DNA from: Planococcus citri
Lineage: Eukaryota > Arthropoda > Insecta > Hemiptera > Pseudococcidae
Length of the DNA: 64,000 nt
Direction of reading: 5' to 3'
Assembly: GCF_950023065.1 (NCBI RefSeq)
Contig: NC_088678.1
Span: 46,862,580 to 46,926,579 of the forward strand
The position numbers and the translations under genes are program-made. Of the stretch, positions 49,380 to 60,567 are shown in pieces. Under the pieces are notes generated by a model that had not been told where the DNA came from, did not search any database, and saw nothing but the letters and a program-made list of their open reading frames with translations. Numbering within the stretch: position 1 is the first letter of the stretch; every line of letters begins with the position of its first letter.

Positions 49380-49850
49380 TTTTCAAATAACACAGTACTG
49401 AATCATGTATTTGAAAAACGAATCTGGACATGCGATATATCAAATAGTATGTTATCGAGGTCGCTGAATACGAATACCAACTTATTTTCTGGGTCCAACT
49501 CCTCAAAGCTCCTCTATCCTCTGTGCCCCAAAAAGAAAGTTGAAATTTTGAAAAATCGTGAGAAGTTGAGTGATATATTGAATGGTATGTTTTCGAGGTT
49601 GCTGAGTACGAATATGAACTCATTTTTTGTGTCCCGCCTCGGAATGTCCCTCTGTGCCCCGACGGGGGGGCCAAAATTTCAAAAAATCGTCAAAAAGTCG
49701 AGTGATATATCAAATGGAATGTTTTTGAGGTCACCAAGCACATATATGAACTTTTTTTTTGGGTTCACCCCACAATGCCCCTCTGTGCCCCAAAGAAGGG
49801 GCCAAATTTCGAAAAATCGTATCTAAAAGTCGAGTGATGTATCAAATAAT
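49380..49850. repeat. ~133-bp tandem repeat, about four copies
   Basis: CTCTGTGCCCC occurs near 49515, 49650 and 49781, each followed by a CAAA...TTTC(A/G)AAAAATCGT word, AGTCGAGTGATATATCAAAT, GGAATGTTTTTGAGGT and TACGAATATGAACT. Open frames of 118-151 codons on both strands arise from the repeat and are not credited as genes. Confidence 0.8.
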
Positions 49851-49959
49851 ACACCATATTTCCGCCATTTTCAAAAATTCGCTAAAAATGGAAAAATGCA
49901 CTTCTGCAACTGAAAATTTGGTTCTGAGGTCTGGGTGGCGTGCTCTCTCAGTCGGAATC

Positions 49960-52900
49960 GATGTGTTGTAGAGGTTCGCCCTTGTCAGACTTAATTGTTT
50001 GGTTATTCATTTTCGTAATATCACAATCAACGCCAATTCCATTATATTTTTTTCAAATTGGAACTTTCTTTAATAAAAATTTACAAGGTGCTCTAAAATC
50101 GGATTACTTGCAAAAAATATACCTAATGGATATGAAATATGTAATCTACCTTTTACATCACAAAAATACCTACAAAAATTACTAATTCGTGTTGTATTTT
50201 TTTCATTGTTTCAGGTGAGTACAAACTTTTTCTGCAAGACGAATACAATCTACCTACCTACGTAAGAAAATACCTATAAGTAAGTTGTTTGTGATAAAAT
50301 TTGTAAAAGAATCTTGCATCATGGAGGGCTGAGAACAATATTTGATTAAAAATATTCTTCACTATAGTAATGGCCTTTTCTGGCTCCAAGGTGTGTATTT
50401 TCTGGATTACGCCGTCAATAGGCACATGATTACCAATTCAGCTAATTCATCTGAGAAATTTTCTTGTTTCAAACCCATCACATTGATCAAAATAGTGATA
50501 CATGAATTCAACATTTTCTGATTTTCCAACTCACATAGGAAGCGGATGAGATGGTAAATCCAGATGTGTTTACCCAAAAAATGAATGCTGATTTTAAAAT
50601 ATGATTTTTTATAAATTAATACGTATTACGTACCTATATGTTTTGAGAAGACTACAGCACAATCGATTTACAGCTGCATACAGTATACTATAAATTCGCC
50701 CTCCAACACAAAACCAGAAGAGGCTCAAAATAAATTCGCATAAAATGATTAAATATTTCATCCTCCTCCAATTTTTATATTCAAACTATAGGTTCTTTCT
50801 ATGCTTCTGAACTAAAAGCAAAAAATGATGTATATTTATCCGCGTATACGAATACTTTCATCCGTTTTTTTTTACCAGGTACTAATGAAATATTTCGAAC
50901 AAACGTTTTGAAAAATTACGGATTTTTTTGCCCCGTTTACTTCATTATTCGCTCGATTCGAGCTGAGCATTGAGCATAGTTAGTGACTTGATGAAGTAAT
51001 ACACAAAGCGTTATGTGGAATTATAAAAGCATGCTTTGGAAATGCGAAAAGAAAGGTAGGCAGTAGCTATATTAACCTGATGCATTTTTTTCTCCCACAA
51101 AAGAACTCGATACATAATAATTCCGCATCTGTTATAAATGTTCGCTTCAAATTATAGGTAATTATTAATTCGTATGTTCTCGTACCTGGTATACCTACCT
51201 TTCACGTCCGCGTCAGCTGATTTGTACATATGAGGTTATTTCATCAATACAAATTGCAAAAGCTTGATATATGTAGGTAGACCTATCGTATAATATTGTG
51301 AACACGCGCACTATTTCAATATTTTCAAACGTGTGCCTTTCCATCGACTAAGTAAGAATGAAATAGTTTATCCGACTAAATGGTATGTAGGCATTTCGAA
51401 CCGAACATACACGATGCGTGCACAATAAAACAAAGGGAACCGCTGATATTTCCACGACAGGAGGAGAAATTTTTTCCACGGGTACTTTTAAACGTGTGCT
51501 GCGGAATTCGATTACATAAAAGGCCGATTTGGTTTAAATAGCTGTAATTTTGCCGTTTTTGCTGCTTCAAAAATGAAGTACAATCCTATCAAGGTACTTC
51601 ATCGTATAGCTCAGCAAGCCACGATGCGTAAATTAAAAGCACAGAAGTAGGCATTATACAGACAGGTAGCTACGAGTATGAAACGCTTATACACGAGTAG
51701 CACGAGAGAAAATAAATATTATTTGTAGAAGAAATTGCGACGCGACGACGACGACGTCGTGCGGAGATATTAAGCTATTTTGTAATTTTCTTTTTAACCT
51801 TTCTAGTAAATATTCTTTTTTCTTGTCGGGTGTTTTCTTTTATAGCGAAAATAGATGTTTTAAAAGTATAATACCTGGACGTAGAATTTGAAGTGTCGTA
51901 ATTTCGGTAACGACCTATTTTCATTGCAAAGTAACCGGTATTTTGGGTAAAGGATTGTAGAGGTTTTATACGCGCCGATGCCTCGTGTAATTGAAAATGT
52001 TATCGGCTTTACTTTGGCGCGTACTCTGGCCATAGTATACGTCGTCGTTCTGTTACTCTCTGTCTCTGTTCGACTATCTTTCTCTCTGTCTGCGCAACGA
52101 TCTCTCGTCTCACTAATCTTACACTTTTTGCCGTCATACTTTTCCGATTCAATGAATGTGAATTAATTTCCCGTCTGTATATGATAAGCTCGAACAACGT
52201 AATACTGCTCCAAAACGAGCATTTCACGTCAAAAATTATATTTTCTCAGATTATATTTTACATTTTTATTACCTCTTCTGCGAAAATATATAAGGGTGAA
52301 GAAGAGCGAACTTCGTGCTAAATTATTGAAGTTTTCGTACGGTAATTCTGCGCCAGGAGTATGTAATGTACTTTGAAAAGCGACGTAGTCTAGAGCGTTT
52401 GCGATGTTTTTTCTCGCCGCAGCGATACCGTAAAATATGTACTTGCGAATAGGTTGCCAAAGTTCCGGTCGTAAGACGGATGAGGCGAAAACTGCGCAAT
52501 ATTTGTTTACGTTTGGTTAGAATGGGAGATCTAGATCTAACGAGGGAACCATCGGAATGTCGGCCTTAAATTTGAACGAGATCATGATTTTTTTGAAAGA
52601 GCGTAGCTTGAAACTCTCATAGTTTTTGCAAAATTTCGTCTTTCGTCACTTTTTGTGTTGATTTTCAATTATTTTTGATGTTTCTTGATTAAATTTCGTG
52701 AATTATTTATGGGTCAGCTTAAATAGTTGTGGTGGTTTTTATGGTCAAATTCCATCAGTTTTTGACGATTTTTAATCACTTTAATGGTTTTTAAAAAAAT
52801 CTTTTCGTGTTATTTTTAAAAAGTTTTCACAATGTTTTACGCTAGTTGTACTAAAATTTCGTCATTTTTTGATAATTTTCAAAAATATTCTAATTTTTGT

Positions 52901-53355
52901 TAAATTTAGACACTTTTTTATCGGTTTTTATGATGATTTTTTATTGATTTTAAAGTTTTGTCACTTTTAACACTTATTTTCATGACGATGTTTCTTGCAA
53001 GTCTCGCTCAATTTTGACAAGTTTCTGCGAAATTAAATCATTTTTATGCATGTAGTTTTGGATAATTTAAATGTTTTCAGTTGTTCTCCTTCATTTTGAT
53101 AAATTTAGACGAATTTCACGTGAACTCGGGTAAATATCAATTTTTATTATCGGAAAGTGTCGACGATTTTGTTTTTTTTTTTGCGCAATTTCATCATTTA
53201 AAACACATTTCAATATCACGCTTTTGGAAATTTTCATGGGGTGACTTTGCACAAAATTTATTAAAAATTGGATTTGTCAGGAACGACTGAACCAATTTTG
53301 ATGAAACTTGAAATCTCACTAGGCCTCCACATTCCACAATTCCTACAAAGTACTA
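49960..53355. other. No gene recognised
   Basis: Mixed AT-rich sequence. From 52620 to 53060 a run of TTTTGATNNTTTT words looks like decayed repeat. No supported exon. Confidence 0.45.
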
Positions 53356-53369
53356 ATAAGACCTTCAAT

Positions 53370-53830
53370 TTTTGGTGAATCATTCATGAACGAATTGATA
53401 AATTTTTTGAAAGAACCATTCGCGAACAATAGATTCATTTTTGGCGAATCATTCGCCAACGAATTGATCAATTCTTTAATTTATTAATCAACTCGTTCGC
53501 GAACAAATCAATTCGTTCGCGAATGATTCACCAAATATTATTCAATTCGTTCGCGAACGAGTCACTTCTACAAATCAATTTGTTTGCGAATGATTCGCCA
53601 AAAATTGAGTAAGTTAATCGTTTCGTTCGTAACCGATTCACTTATACAACATAACCAATTCGTTCGCGAATGATTCACCAAAAATTGAGTAAATGAATCG
53701 ATTCGTTCGTGAACGAGTCACTTATGGGATTCGATTCGTTCGCAAATGATTTACTAAAAAATTCAATTCGTTTGCGAATGATTCAATAACATATTGAACA
53801 ATTTGTTCGCGAATGATTTACCTATGAGGG
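53370..53830. repeat. TTCGTTCGCGAATGATTCACC tandem array 2
   Basis: About ten diverged ~40-bp units of the same type as at 38700-38940, with AATTCGTTCGCGAATGATTC and ACCAAAAATTGAGTAAATG. Some units are in reversed order on the left edge (GTGAATCATTCATGAACGAA-like). Confidence 0.88.
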
Positions 53831-53864
53831 AGTGGAGATTTTTTCAAATGTCCGTCTATGCTCT

Positions 53865-54232
53865 ATATATTGGTGAAATATTTAAAAAGTGTAAAAATAT
53901 TCATTTTTTAGGTTTTTGCTTTTGTTTAAAACGGCGGCGAAATGTTTTCAATAATTATGTTTCACTCTTAAAAATTATAGCACGAAAAATGGCATTTCTC
54001 GTCAATTCGTTGACAAATTGGGGGGAGGGGGATTTTTTTCACATTTTCGTCTACACATTGGTAAAATATCTCAAAAGTGAAAAAATTTCCGTTTTTTAGG
54101 TTTCTGATGGTATTTTTGCAATCATAGCGTAAAACTTTCAAATTTTTTTCTCGAAAATGAAAAAAAAATGCCAGTTCAATTTCTTGATATGTTATTCTAC
54201 ATAAAAAGGACTAAAACTGAGAATTTTTTAGA
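53865..54232. repeat. Partial copies of the 37-kb palindrome arm
   Basis: 53973-54230 matches 37603-37845 almost throughout, including CAATTCGTTGACAAATT, GGGGGGAGGGGGATTTTTTT, CTACACATTGGTAAAATAT and AAAAAGGACTAAAACTGAGA. A second short piece at 53876-53925 repeats the AAATATTT..CATTTTTTAGGTTT part in the same orientation. Only one arm is present, and it ends before the element at 54272. Confidence 0.85.
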
Positions 54233-54271
54233 CCTTAATTTGATCAAATTCTGATTTATTTAGATAAAGTG

Positions 54272-55108
54272 GGGTCATTCCATGTCAATTGGACCAAGAA
54301 GTTGTAGGACATCCTCACAAGAAAAAATCAAAATTCGAAAAGATTCAAAAAGTGAACGAATTTTTATATTTTTTTGTTGATGAGTGTAATTTTTATAAAC
54401 TTTTTCATGAAATACGTCAGAAAGAGGTCAAAATAAGACAACTGAATAAATTTAAACTTTTTTTGATGTTTGAAATTGAAAATTGAATTTTTTCGAATTT
54501 TGATTTTCTTCTGAGGAGTTTATTTCATCGAGTAAAAGGATTTTTTCAACTCTTTCAACAGATACGTAAAAATATGTGTCAAATGGGTCAACTTCACCTA
54601 TCAAAACTTTTTTTCATGTTTTGAATAAAAAAATCGCATTTTTTTGCAAACTTTGAATTTTTTAAAATCAATTTGCAACATGTTCCAATTCCAATTATTC
54701 AATATGTTGTTCAGCATGAAAAGTTGTCCATAATATATTTTTTTCAGAATTTTTGAGAGTCGGAACGATATGAAAACTACGTTTCGAAACTTTTTGAGCT
54801 AATTTTTTGTGCAAAAAAAAGTGGCAACATTTTTATGATATCACCAAAAAGCCTTTCAAAATCCCTAACTATGGGAAAATGTTCCATTTTGGTAGGTATC
54901 GCGGTTATCGAGTAATCCACTGCTGAAATGGATGATGTTTTAGGTTCACTAAAAACTTTGACACCCCCTGGCTGTCTTTAAAAATGGGCTAGTGGGCTGC
55001 GATTTGCGCCATTGGTCATCCCTTCGGAAGGTCTTTCCACAGGAAAAATTTCAAAAAAATCGCCAAACCCCCCTACCACTTCTTGGTCCAATTGACGTGG
55101 AATGACCC
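54272..55108. mobile_element. 837-bp TIR element with GGGTCATTCCA ends
   Basis: The left terminus is GGGTCATTCCATGTCAATTG and the right in reverse GGGTCATTCCACGTCAATTG; both continue through GACCAAGAAGT for about 37 bp. A 4-bp target duplication AGTG flanks it (54268-54271 and 55109-55112). The end motif is the same as in the 37-kb palindrome, so the two belong to one family of ends with different interiors. No transposase. Confidence 0.85.
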
Positions 55109-55112
55109 AGTG

Positions 55113-58100
55113 AGCCAAATCTGTATTTTCAAAAACTAACCAAAAATCGACATGTGATATTCAGCACCTAAAGTTTAGCCTTGAAATATTTTTAAATGTT
55201 CTTTTAATTTTTTTTTTTTTTGTTAATCAGGACCAAACAATTTTCTGTTGGTCGAGATTAACTACATATTTGTCATAAATCTGAAAATTCTATTTTTGAT
55301 AACATTTGAATATTTACCATTGTATGTACCATATTATTACTTAAGGATTTGCTTCATTCTTAATACTTGAACGGTGGACAAACAATACATGAGTGTACTT
55401 CTTTATAGCTTATTCTTGCTTGCCTTTTTTAATTTCTCAATGATGACATTCCAAATACTTGATGCAAATGATTCAAATTTTAAGCCCATGCCAATGCCAT
55501 CGTTAAAATATTCCATCACGAAAAAAAATCTCCCCGAAACAAATGTCGTTTGACGAATGAATTTTTTCACACTCGAAGCGATAAAACCGTGTCAGATCAC
55601 CTTTGTGTAGTGTGGTGTTCGATGCGATAAAAGAATTTAATAGACGAAGGCTGGCTTAAAAGGCAAAGAACTGAGTCGAGGACCGAGGAGATACCTACGT
55701 GCGAAAATAATCGACTCGGTAACAAACGCACGTCGGTAGGCTTATTACGCGTGTACAAAATTGACCCATACACTTATTGACAGTTGAAGTTGAATCAACA
55801 GTAATTGGTAGCGATATAGGCAAGACAGCTAAAATAGCTACCTATAAGAATGGTCGGTTTGACAGCGACGTTACTGCACCTAATAAGCTTTTTCTAGGCG
55901 TTACAACGATTGACAGATGGGAAGTTGGGGGAAAAAACCACTACCTATGTATACATACCGATATAGTATTACCTACTTCGTAGGTACCCTTCGTTGTAAA
56001 TTTTATAGAAATGCGCGATTTTTTCTATACCGATGAAGACGAAGCGATGTTTTTACGTTGGTACTTACACGAGGCTACATTGAAAACATGTTGCGAAAAT
56101 AAGCAAGGTATTCAATTTTATCATCTCGAAAGTGGTAGCGGTTACATGCAATTTTTACATAATATCGATATCTTGACGCTCGCTTATGCAGATCAAATAC
56201 CTTGTTGTTCATTTTTACGAAGAAACCATCTCGTGAGCGAGATTCCTGTTAGCGTCATTTCCACCATCACATTTTCGAGCTTATCAGAACGATTTGAGTT
56301 GACGTTATTCTCATCGCGTATCTTACTATACTCGTTCGAAATCGTAGAGAATTTTTTTTTTTCGTAAACACGAACGCTTTAGAAATTTTTTCCGCAGCTT
56401 TTTCATTATCAATATTCGAGAATAATTGTTTGGGATTGTGAATTCAGTAGGTAGATATTTTTAGACTCAAGGACAAAATTTCATTAAAATTTTCAACGTC
56501 GTTTGACCTTTTTTCTCTCTTTTTATCGAACAAATTGCGGACTCGTTTGGATGAAATTTTCGAATAAATTCTTTTCAACGAGGTATAACCAAAGCCATAA
56601 AGCGTATTATGCTCGAGGTAATATAATTTGCGAATTTTTCGCCTTTTGCCGCAACAACGACGACAAATAATCGACGAGAGTTTTTTCGTGCTGTGCGAAT
56701 ATAACGCGAAATTTCACCGGAGACGATGCGGTTTTAATTCGGAATAATTTCGGAATGGAATTTTAAAAAGGGGGGAAATGTAACCGGCGATGGCGGGCCG
56801 TGTTTAAATAGCGGTATAATTAGGCGGCTAAATGTGCGTTGAAAATTGAGACGCTTTATTGCGAAATTTATTCCGGTGTTTACTTTGCTGTATATATACG
56901 AATAAGAAGAACTCTATAGGCCCTGTATATAAATTTAGCTTTTCTTTTCGCAGCGTCGTCGTCGTTGACTGGTGTTGGCGTTTTATCCTCGTCTATATTG
57001 TATATACTCTTTGTATGGGCGTGTTGTAAATTGAAATTTATTCAAAAATAAACATTCATTAAGAGTGGACACGCGGTATACATATATTCAGGTGTATTCG
57101 AAAGTTGAGCAGCAGAAAAAAATACACGACGGTACACGGTGTCTCGTATAGTATACTCAATCACTTAGACAAGTACTCATGTTCAACCTACACGCTATTT
57201 CCGTGCCGGAAAATAATTATCGTTTCGAATTTTCCACCGCATATACCATAGGATAGGTATATGGTCGTCGACGATTCACGTGGTGGTTGGTTTTTTCCTT
57301 TTTCCGAAACTGCGGTATGAAGGAAAAAGCTACTGTTTACACAATAGCCGCGTAGGTATATAGCTGAAAAAAGAAGAAAAAAAGCTGCATAACGTGTATC
57401 TAAAAATACATCATATGAAAACACCGTCTGATATAATAATTACATGTTGGACGCGAAAGGCGCCTTGATCGTTCATATATGTTTATTTAGTACGCAACTA
57501 CGTAAACATGCAAACAACACGCACAGAAAATTTGCACGATTGAAGACTTGTAACGAGCACTTGGTCGCTTCTGTGAAATAAGTACATGAATACCTACCTC
57601 AAATATTTCAAGATGGGGTGAAGGAGGAGAGAAGAGGACGAATCATTCTTTATCATGACTACAATTTTTAATGTAAGATATCACAAAAAACTCGAATGAG
57701 AATGGTTGAGAACCAATCTAGGCTTTTTGGCTAGACTTTTTGGCTGTGCAGCTAAAAAGCCTAGATTGGTTCTCATATATCCCACAGTAAAAAAAATTAG
57801 CAAAATCTCCCCCATTTTGAAAATTTGGAATTTGTCGGCAAAATCGTTAATTTGTCAACAAAATTACCTATCTATTCTCAAAATTTTCATTTTTTTTTTC
57901 AAAAAATTATTTTCTACTTCTCAAATTATTCATAATTGTGCTTTGAAAGTATTTTTGTTCAAACATTTAAAAATGTCAGTGGAGGAAAAACTGACTTTTC
58001 GCATCAAAATTACTGCTGTTTTTCTTCTTGAAATTACAAATTTTGAGAAGCTTTTTCCGTTCCATCCAGCCTGCAGAAAACCAAAATGTAAATTGAAGAG

Positions 58101-58570
58101 CATTCAGAAATACGCCATTAGCCAGAATTTCGGATGCTAGTACATTTTTCGATTTTCAATAAATGTGTAAAATTTATTATTTGAACCAAAAATTTGAAAA
58201 AATAAAAATTTTACCAATTGAAGCATGTGTTTCAAAAACGCATCAAGTCCATTTTCAAAGATTCTGAGGCTGCGAGGCCATCTAGCATAAAGTTGCGGCC
58301 CAAAATGGCTGATTTTTGATATATTGTGCCCAAGGGTCCTGGCTACAACATATCAAAAAATCAACCAATTTGGACCATTTCTACGTTTCCAAATTGTACC
58401 AAGTACATACCATGAATTTCTTATCAATATTTTTTAGGACTCAAGTGTTTCTCAAAATACGAAGATACCTATAGGTAATTGAGCACATCCCACTATATTT
58501 TTTTGAAAAAAATGAAATGACTAAAATATTATTAGGTACCTATACCTAGTACTCACATACCTACTCATGG
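55113..58570. other. No gene recognised apart from the hairpin at 57.7 kb
   Basis: AT-rich. Open frames at 55777-55983 and 56011-56367 on plus look slightly protein-like but have no recognised motif, no good start context and no splice partners I can find. Confidence 0.4.
57707..57775. repeat. Perfect 22-bp stem hairpin
   Basis: Arms 57707-57728 and 57754-57775 are exact inverted copies built on GAGAACCAATCTAGGCTTTT, with a 25-base loop. The loop contains a near-duplicate TAGACTTTTTGGCT of the inner arm, so alternative pairing is possible. Size is compatible with a small-RNA hairpin or with a template-switch footprint. Confidence 0.8.
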
Positions 58571-58591
58571 AATAAAATAAAATAAATTGTA

Positions 58592-58597
58592 TTTATT
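58592..58597 (-). terminator. Polyadenylation signal of the secreted-protein gene
   Basis: A canonical AATAAA on the minus strand lies 25 bases past the TGA of the secreted-protein gene, in an A/T-rich tail. A second AATAAA overlaps the stop codon at 58617-58622. Confidence 0.55.
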
Positions 58598-58621
58598 ATT
58601 TAGATACATCATACATTTTAT

Positions 58622-58922
58622 TCATAAAGGTCCTTTGATATTTTCACCACCATGGCAAACCGCAGGATTAGTGCTAGTATCAACCAAATAATGCCAGATG
58701 CCATATTGCGTTTTTCCTCTGCCATAAGCGAAAAGGTAACTACTGCCAACATTACACTTACATACTTTACTCATGGCATAGTCATTAGCCCCTGTTCCAT
58801 AGGCAATTTTGCAGTCTATAACCTCACATGTTAACCCTGAAGTACATTTATATCCTTGCTTTGCACTTGCGCTATTGCATATTCTGTCACGCTCGTCCTG
58901 AGTCATCGTGTCAATAGGTTTA
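58622..58922 (-). CDS. Exon 2 of a small secreted cysteine-containing protein
   Basis: This is the second coding exon of a two-exon gene. It starts after the acceptor atttttcag (cag at 58923-58925), completes the split Gly codon left by exon 1, and runs to TGA at 58622-58624. It encodes residues 36-135 of the 135-residue product. Seven cysteines lie here (residues 51, 62, 68, 73, 90, 92, 125), including a CKC pair, followed by a Gly/Tyr/Trp-rich tail containing YGRGKTQYGIWHY. The odd cysteine count leaves one unpaired or intermolecular. Polyadenylation signals AATAAA on this strand lie at 58617-58622 (overlapping the stop) and 58592-58597. I recognise no domain. A role as a secreted or salivary-type protein is inference from the signal peptide and cysteines only. 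The open frame, matching splice phases, Kozak-like start and polyA signal together make the gene model strong. Confidence 0.8.
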
Positions 58923-58996
58923 CTGAAAAATTATTTCATGCTGAAAGATGAGAAAGTTCTATAAAAATGTACATCATAAAAAACGTTTTGTCTTAC

Positions 58997-59103
58997 CCTT
59001 GAAAAGCGTTGAATTCGGCAGGAGATAAGCTGCGGGCTGGGTGCATGAGTAATTCTATCATTATAATAAACAAGAACAACTGATATGAACAGTTTGTAGA
59101 CAT
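58997..59103 (-). CDS. Exon 1 (signal peptide) of the small secreted protein
   Basis: This exon encodes residues 1-35 plus two bases of a Gly codon. The ATG at 59101-59103 sits in the favourable context GTAAAATG. The start MSTNCSYQ is followed by a hydrophobic core (LFLFIIMIELLM) and a likely signal-peptidase site after Ala-Arg-Ser at residue 25. The donor is gtaaga (58991-58996) and the intron is only 74 bp (58923-58996), with GT-AG ends and matching phase. The frame stays open upstream to a Met at 59211, but that would bury the signal peptide behind 36 residues, so the inner ATG is preferred. A possible 5' UTR acceptor, cttgcag, ends at 59174. The gene may lie inside a dpr intron on the opposite strand or beyond the end of dpr; the window cannot decide. 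Confidence 0.8.
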
Positions 59104-59211
59104 TTTACTCAAATCTACTCCTATGAGTTTAACAAAAAGTGATGAACTTGAATAAGTGAATACTGCAATGTCTCTGCAAGAGGAACGTTTTTGAATAAAA
59201 TTCATTTTCAA

Positions 59212-60252
59212 TTTTTTACATCATCATAATTACATAGTGCTTACGTAAATAACATTGATGTTCAAACGAATGATTTTTTAATTGTTTTTTTTTTAAATTA
59301 TGAATTTTATGCTAACAGACTAATGTACGTGTTTGGTTCAGTGAGATCTCCACATTATTTTGTGTAGTCCATCATAGAAACATTTATGATGCTATAATTT
59401 CATTTATTTTATTGCTTTACACCAATATGATTGCACTTTATTCTTCTTTATGCCCTCCATAATTTTTCATCGAGTGAACAAAACAACGAATGAATTTACT
59501 CACAAAAGAACTTCTACCATACGTCATCTCCCAGTTCAGTTGAAATTTAAGTTATTTTTCCATTTTCAAAGAGAACTGAAAAAAATTAAATAAATTAAAT
59601 TCATCTCAGATCTTTCCTTTTTCTCCATTATTGAGAAAAGGGAAAAAGATCGAATAAGCTCCTCCAGAAGTCTGAAGTCATTTCAAATCCAACATTCCCA
59701 TTCTATTTCCTCATGTTCCAATCATCCTCAAATTTTCCATTTACTTTTTTGGTTAAAAAAAAGGAATGGTTTGCACTGTTTTTACAAATTTTTGCGTATA
59801 CAACTTCCTCTCATGACAATTGTTTTTCTTTATGGCTTCCTCAGACCTCCAAGCCAAGTGAAAAATTATCTTACAGAACCCGAACATTTTTCTCTGATGA
59901 GACATTGTGTGGAAATTCCTTCTTGGTGAGAGAATGTATTGCTGAATCGTGAAACTTCTGGGAAACTTGCATTGCTTAGTTCATTAACAGTCCATAAGAT
60001 TTTGCCAACTACTTTTAACATTTCTTTTATTTGGGCGAGGGTGGGGTGAGGGTGGAGGGTAAATTGGAAATTTGAGTCATATAATCGAGTAATGCATCTA
60101 CTTGCGATATGATTTTGCCAGCTCTACTCTCAGAGAGGGCTCCCTAGAAGGGATAGACATACAACATCGTTGGAGCGAGTTAGAGTAGCTCCCCTTCTCT
60201 TCCTTTTTTTTTTTTTTTTTAACAGCTTGTGGTAGAGCTGGCGAAAGGATTG
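59212..60252. other. Upstream region of the secreted-protein gene; no other gene
   Basis: AT-rich 5' flank of the minus-strand gene. No TATA box or initiator could be assigned with confidence. A T20-like run lies near 60205-60222. Confidence 0.4.
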
Positions 60253-60567
60253 TAGTGTTGGTAATGATAATATTCTGTATGAATATTTGCGAATATTCTC
60301 GTGTAATTATTTTAGAAATTCTCAAATCTTCGCGAACATTCCCGAACACTTTGCAAAAGAATTAGTAAATTTGGACATTTGAATGATGTGTCCTCAATAA
60401 ATTGAACACATGTGTCATAACCACTTAACCAGACTAGTGCATTAATTTTACATACTTGAAAGTTTGAAAATAACAGCTATTTCGAATTTAAAAATTGTCA
60501 TCAATGTTCGCAAATATTCACGAATATTCGCTACAAATTTAAAAATTCACGAATTTTGCCAACACTA
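60253..60567. mobile_element. Possible 315-bp TIR element
   Basis: The ends TAGTGTTGG and, in reverse, TAGTGTTGGCAAAATTCGTG are inverted, and AATATTTGCGAATATTC words occur in both halves. No target duplication seen. Confidence 0.45.

Noticed and set aside
49318..49826. Open frames of 118 and 151 codons on opposite strands
   Set aside because: Both are explained by the ~133-bp tandem repeat, which lacks stops in those frames.
55777..56367. Two adjacent open frames on plus (68 and 118 codons)
   Set aside because: Slightly protein-like, but no motif, no clear initiation context and no partner exons.
57706..58140. 144-codon open frame on plus
   Set aside because: It begins inside the perfect hairpin and then runs through A/T-rich sequence with no protein-family features.
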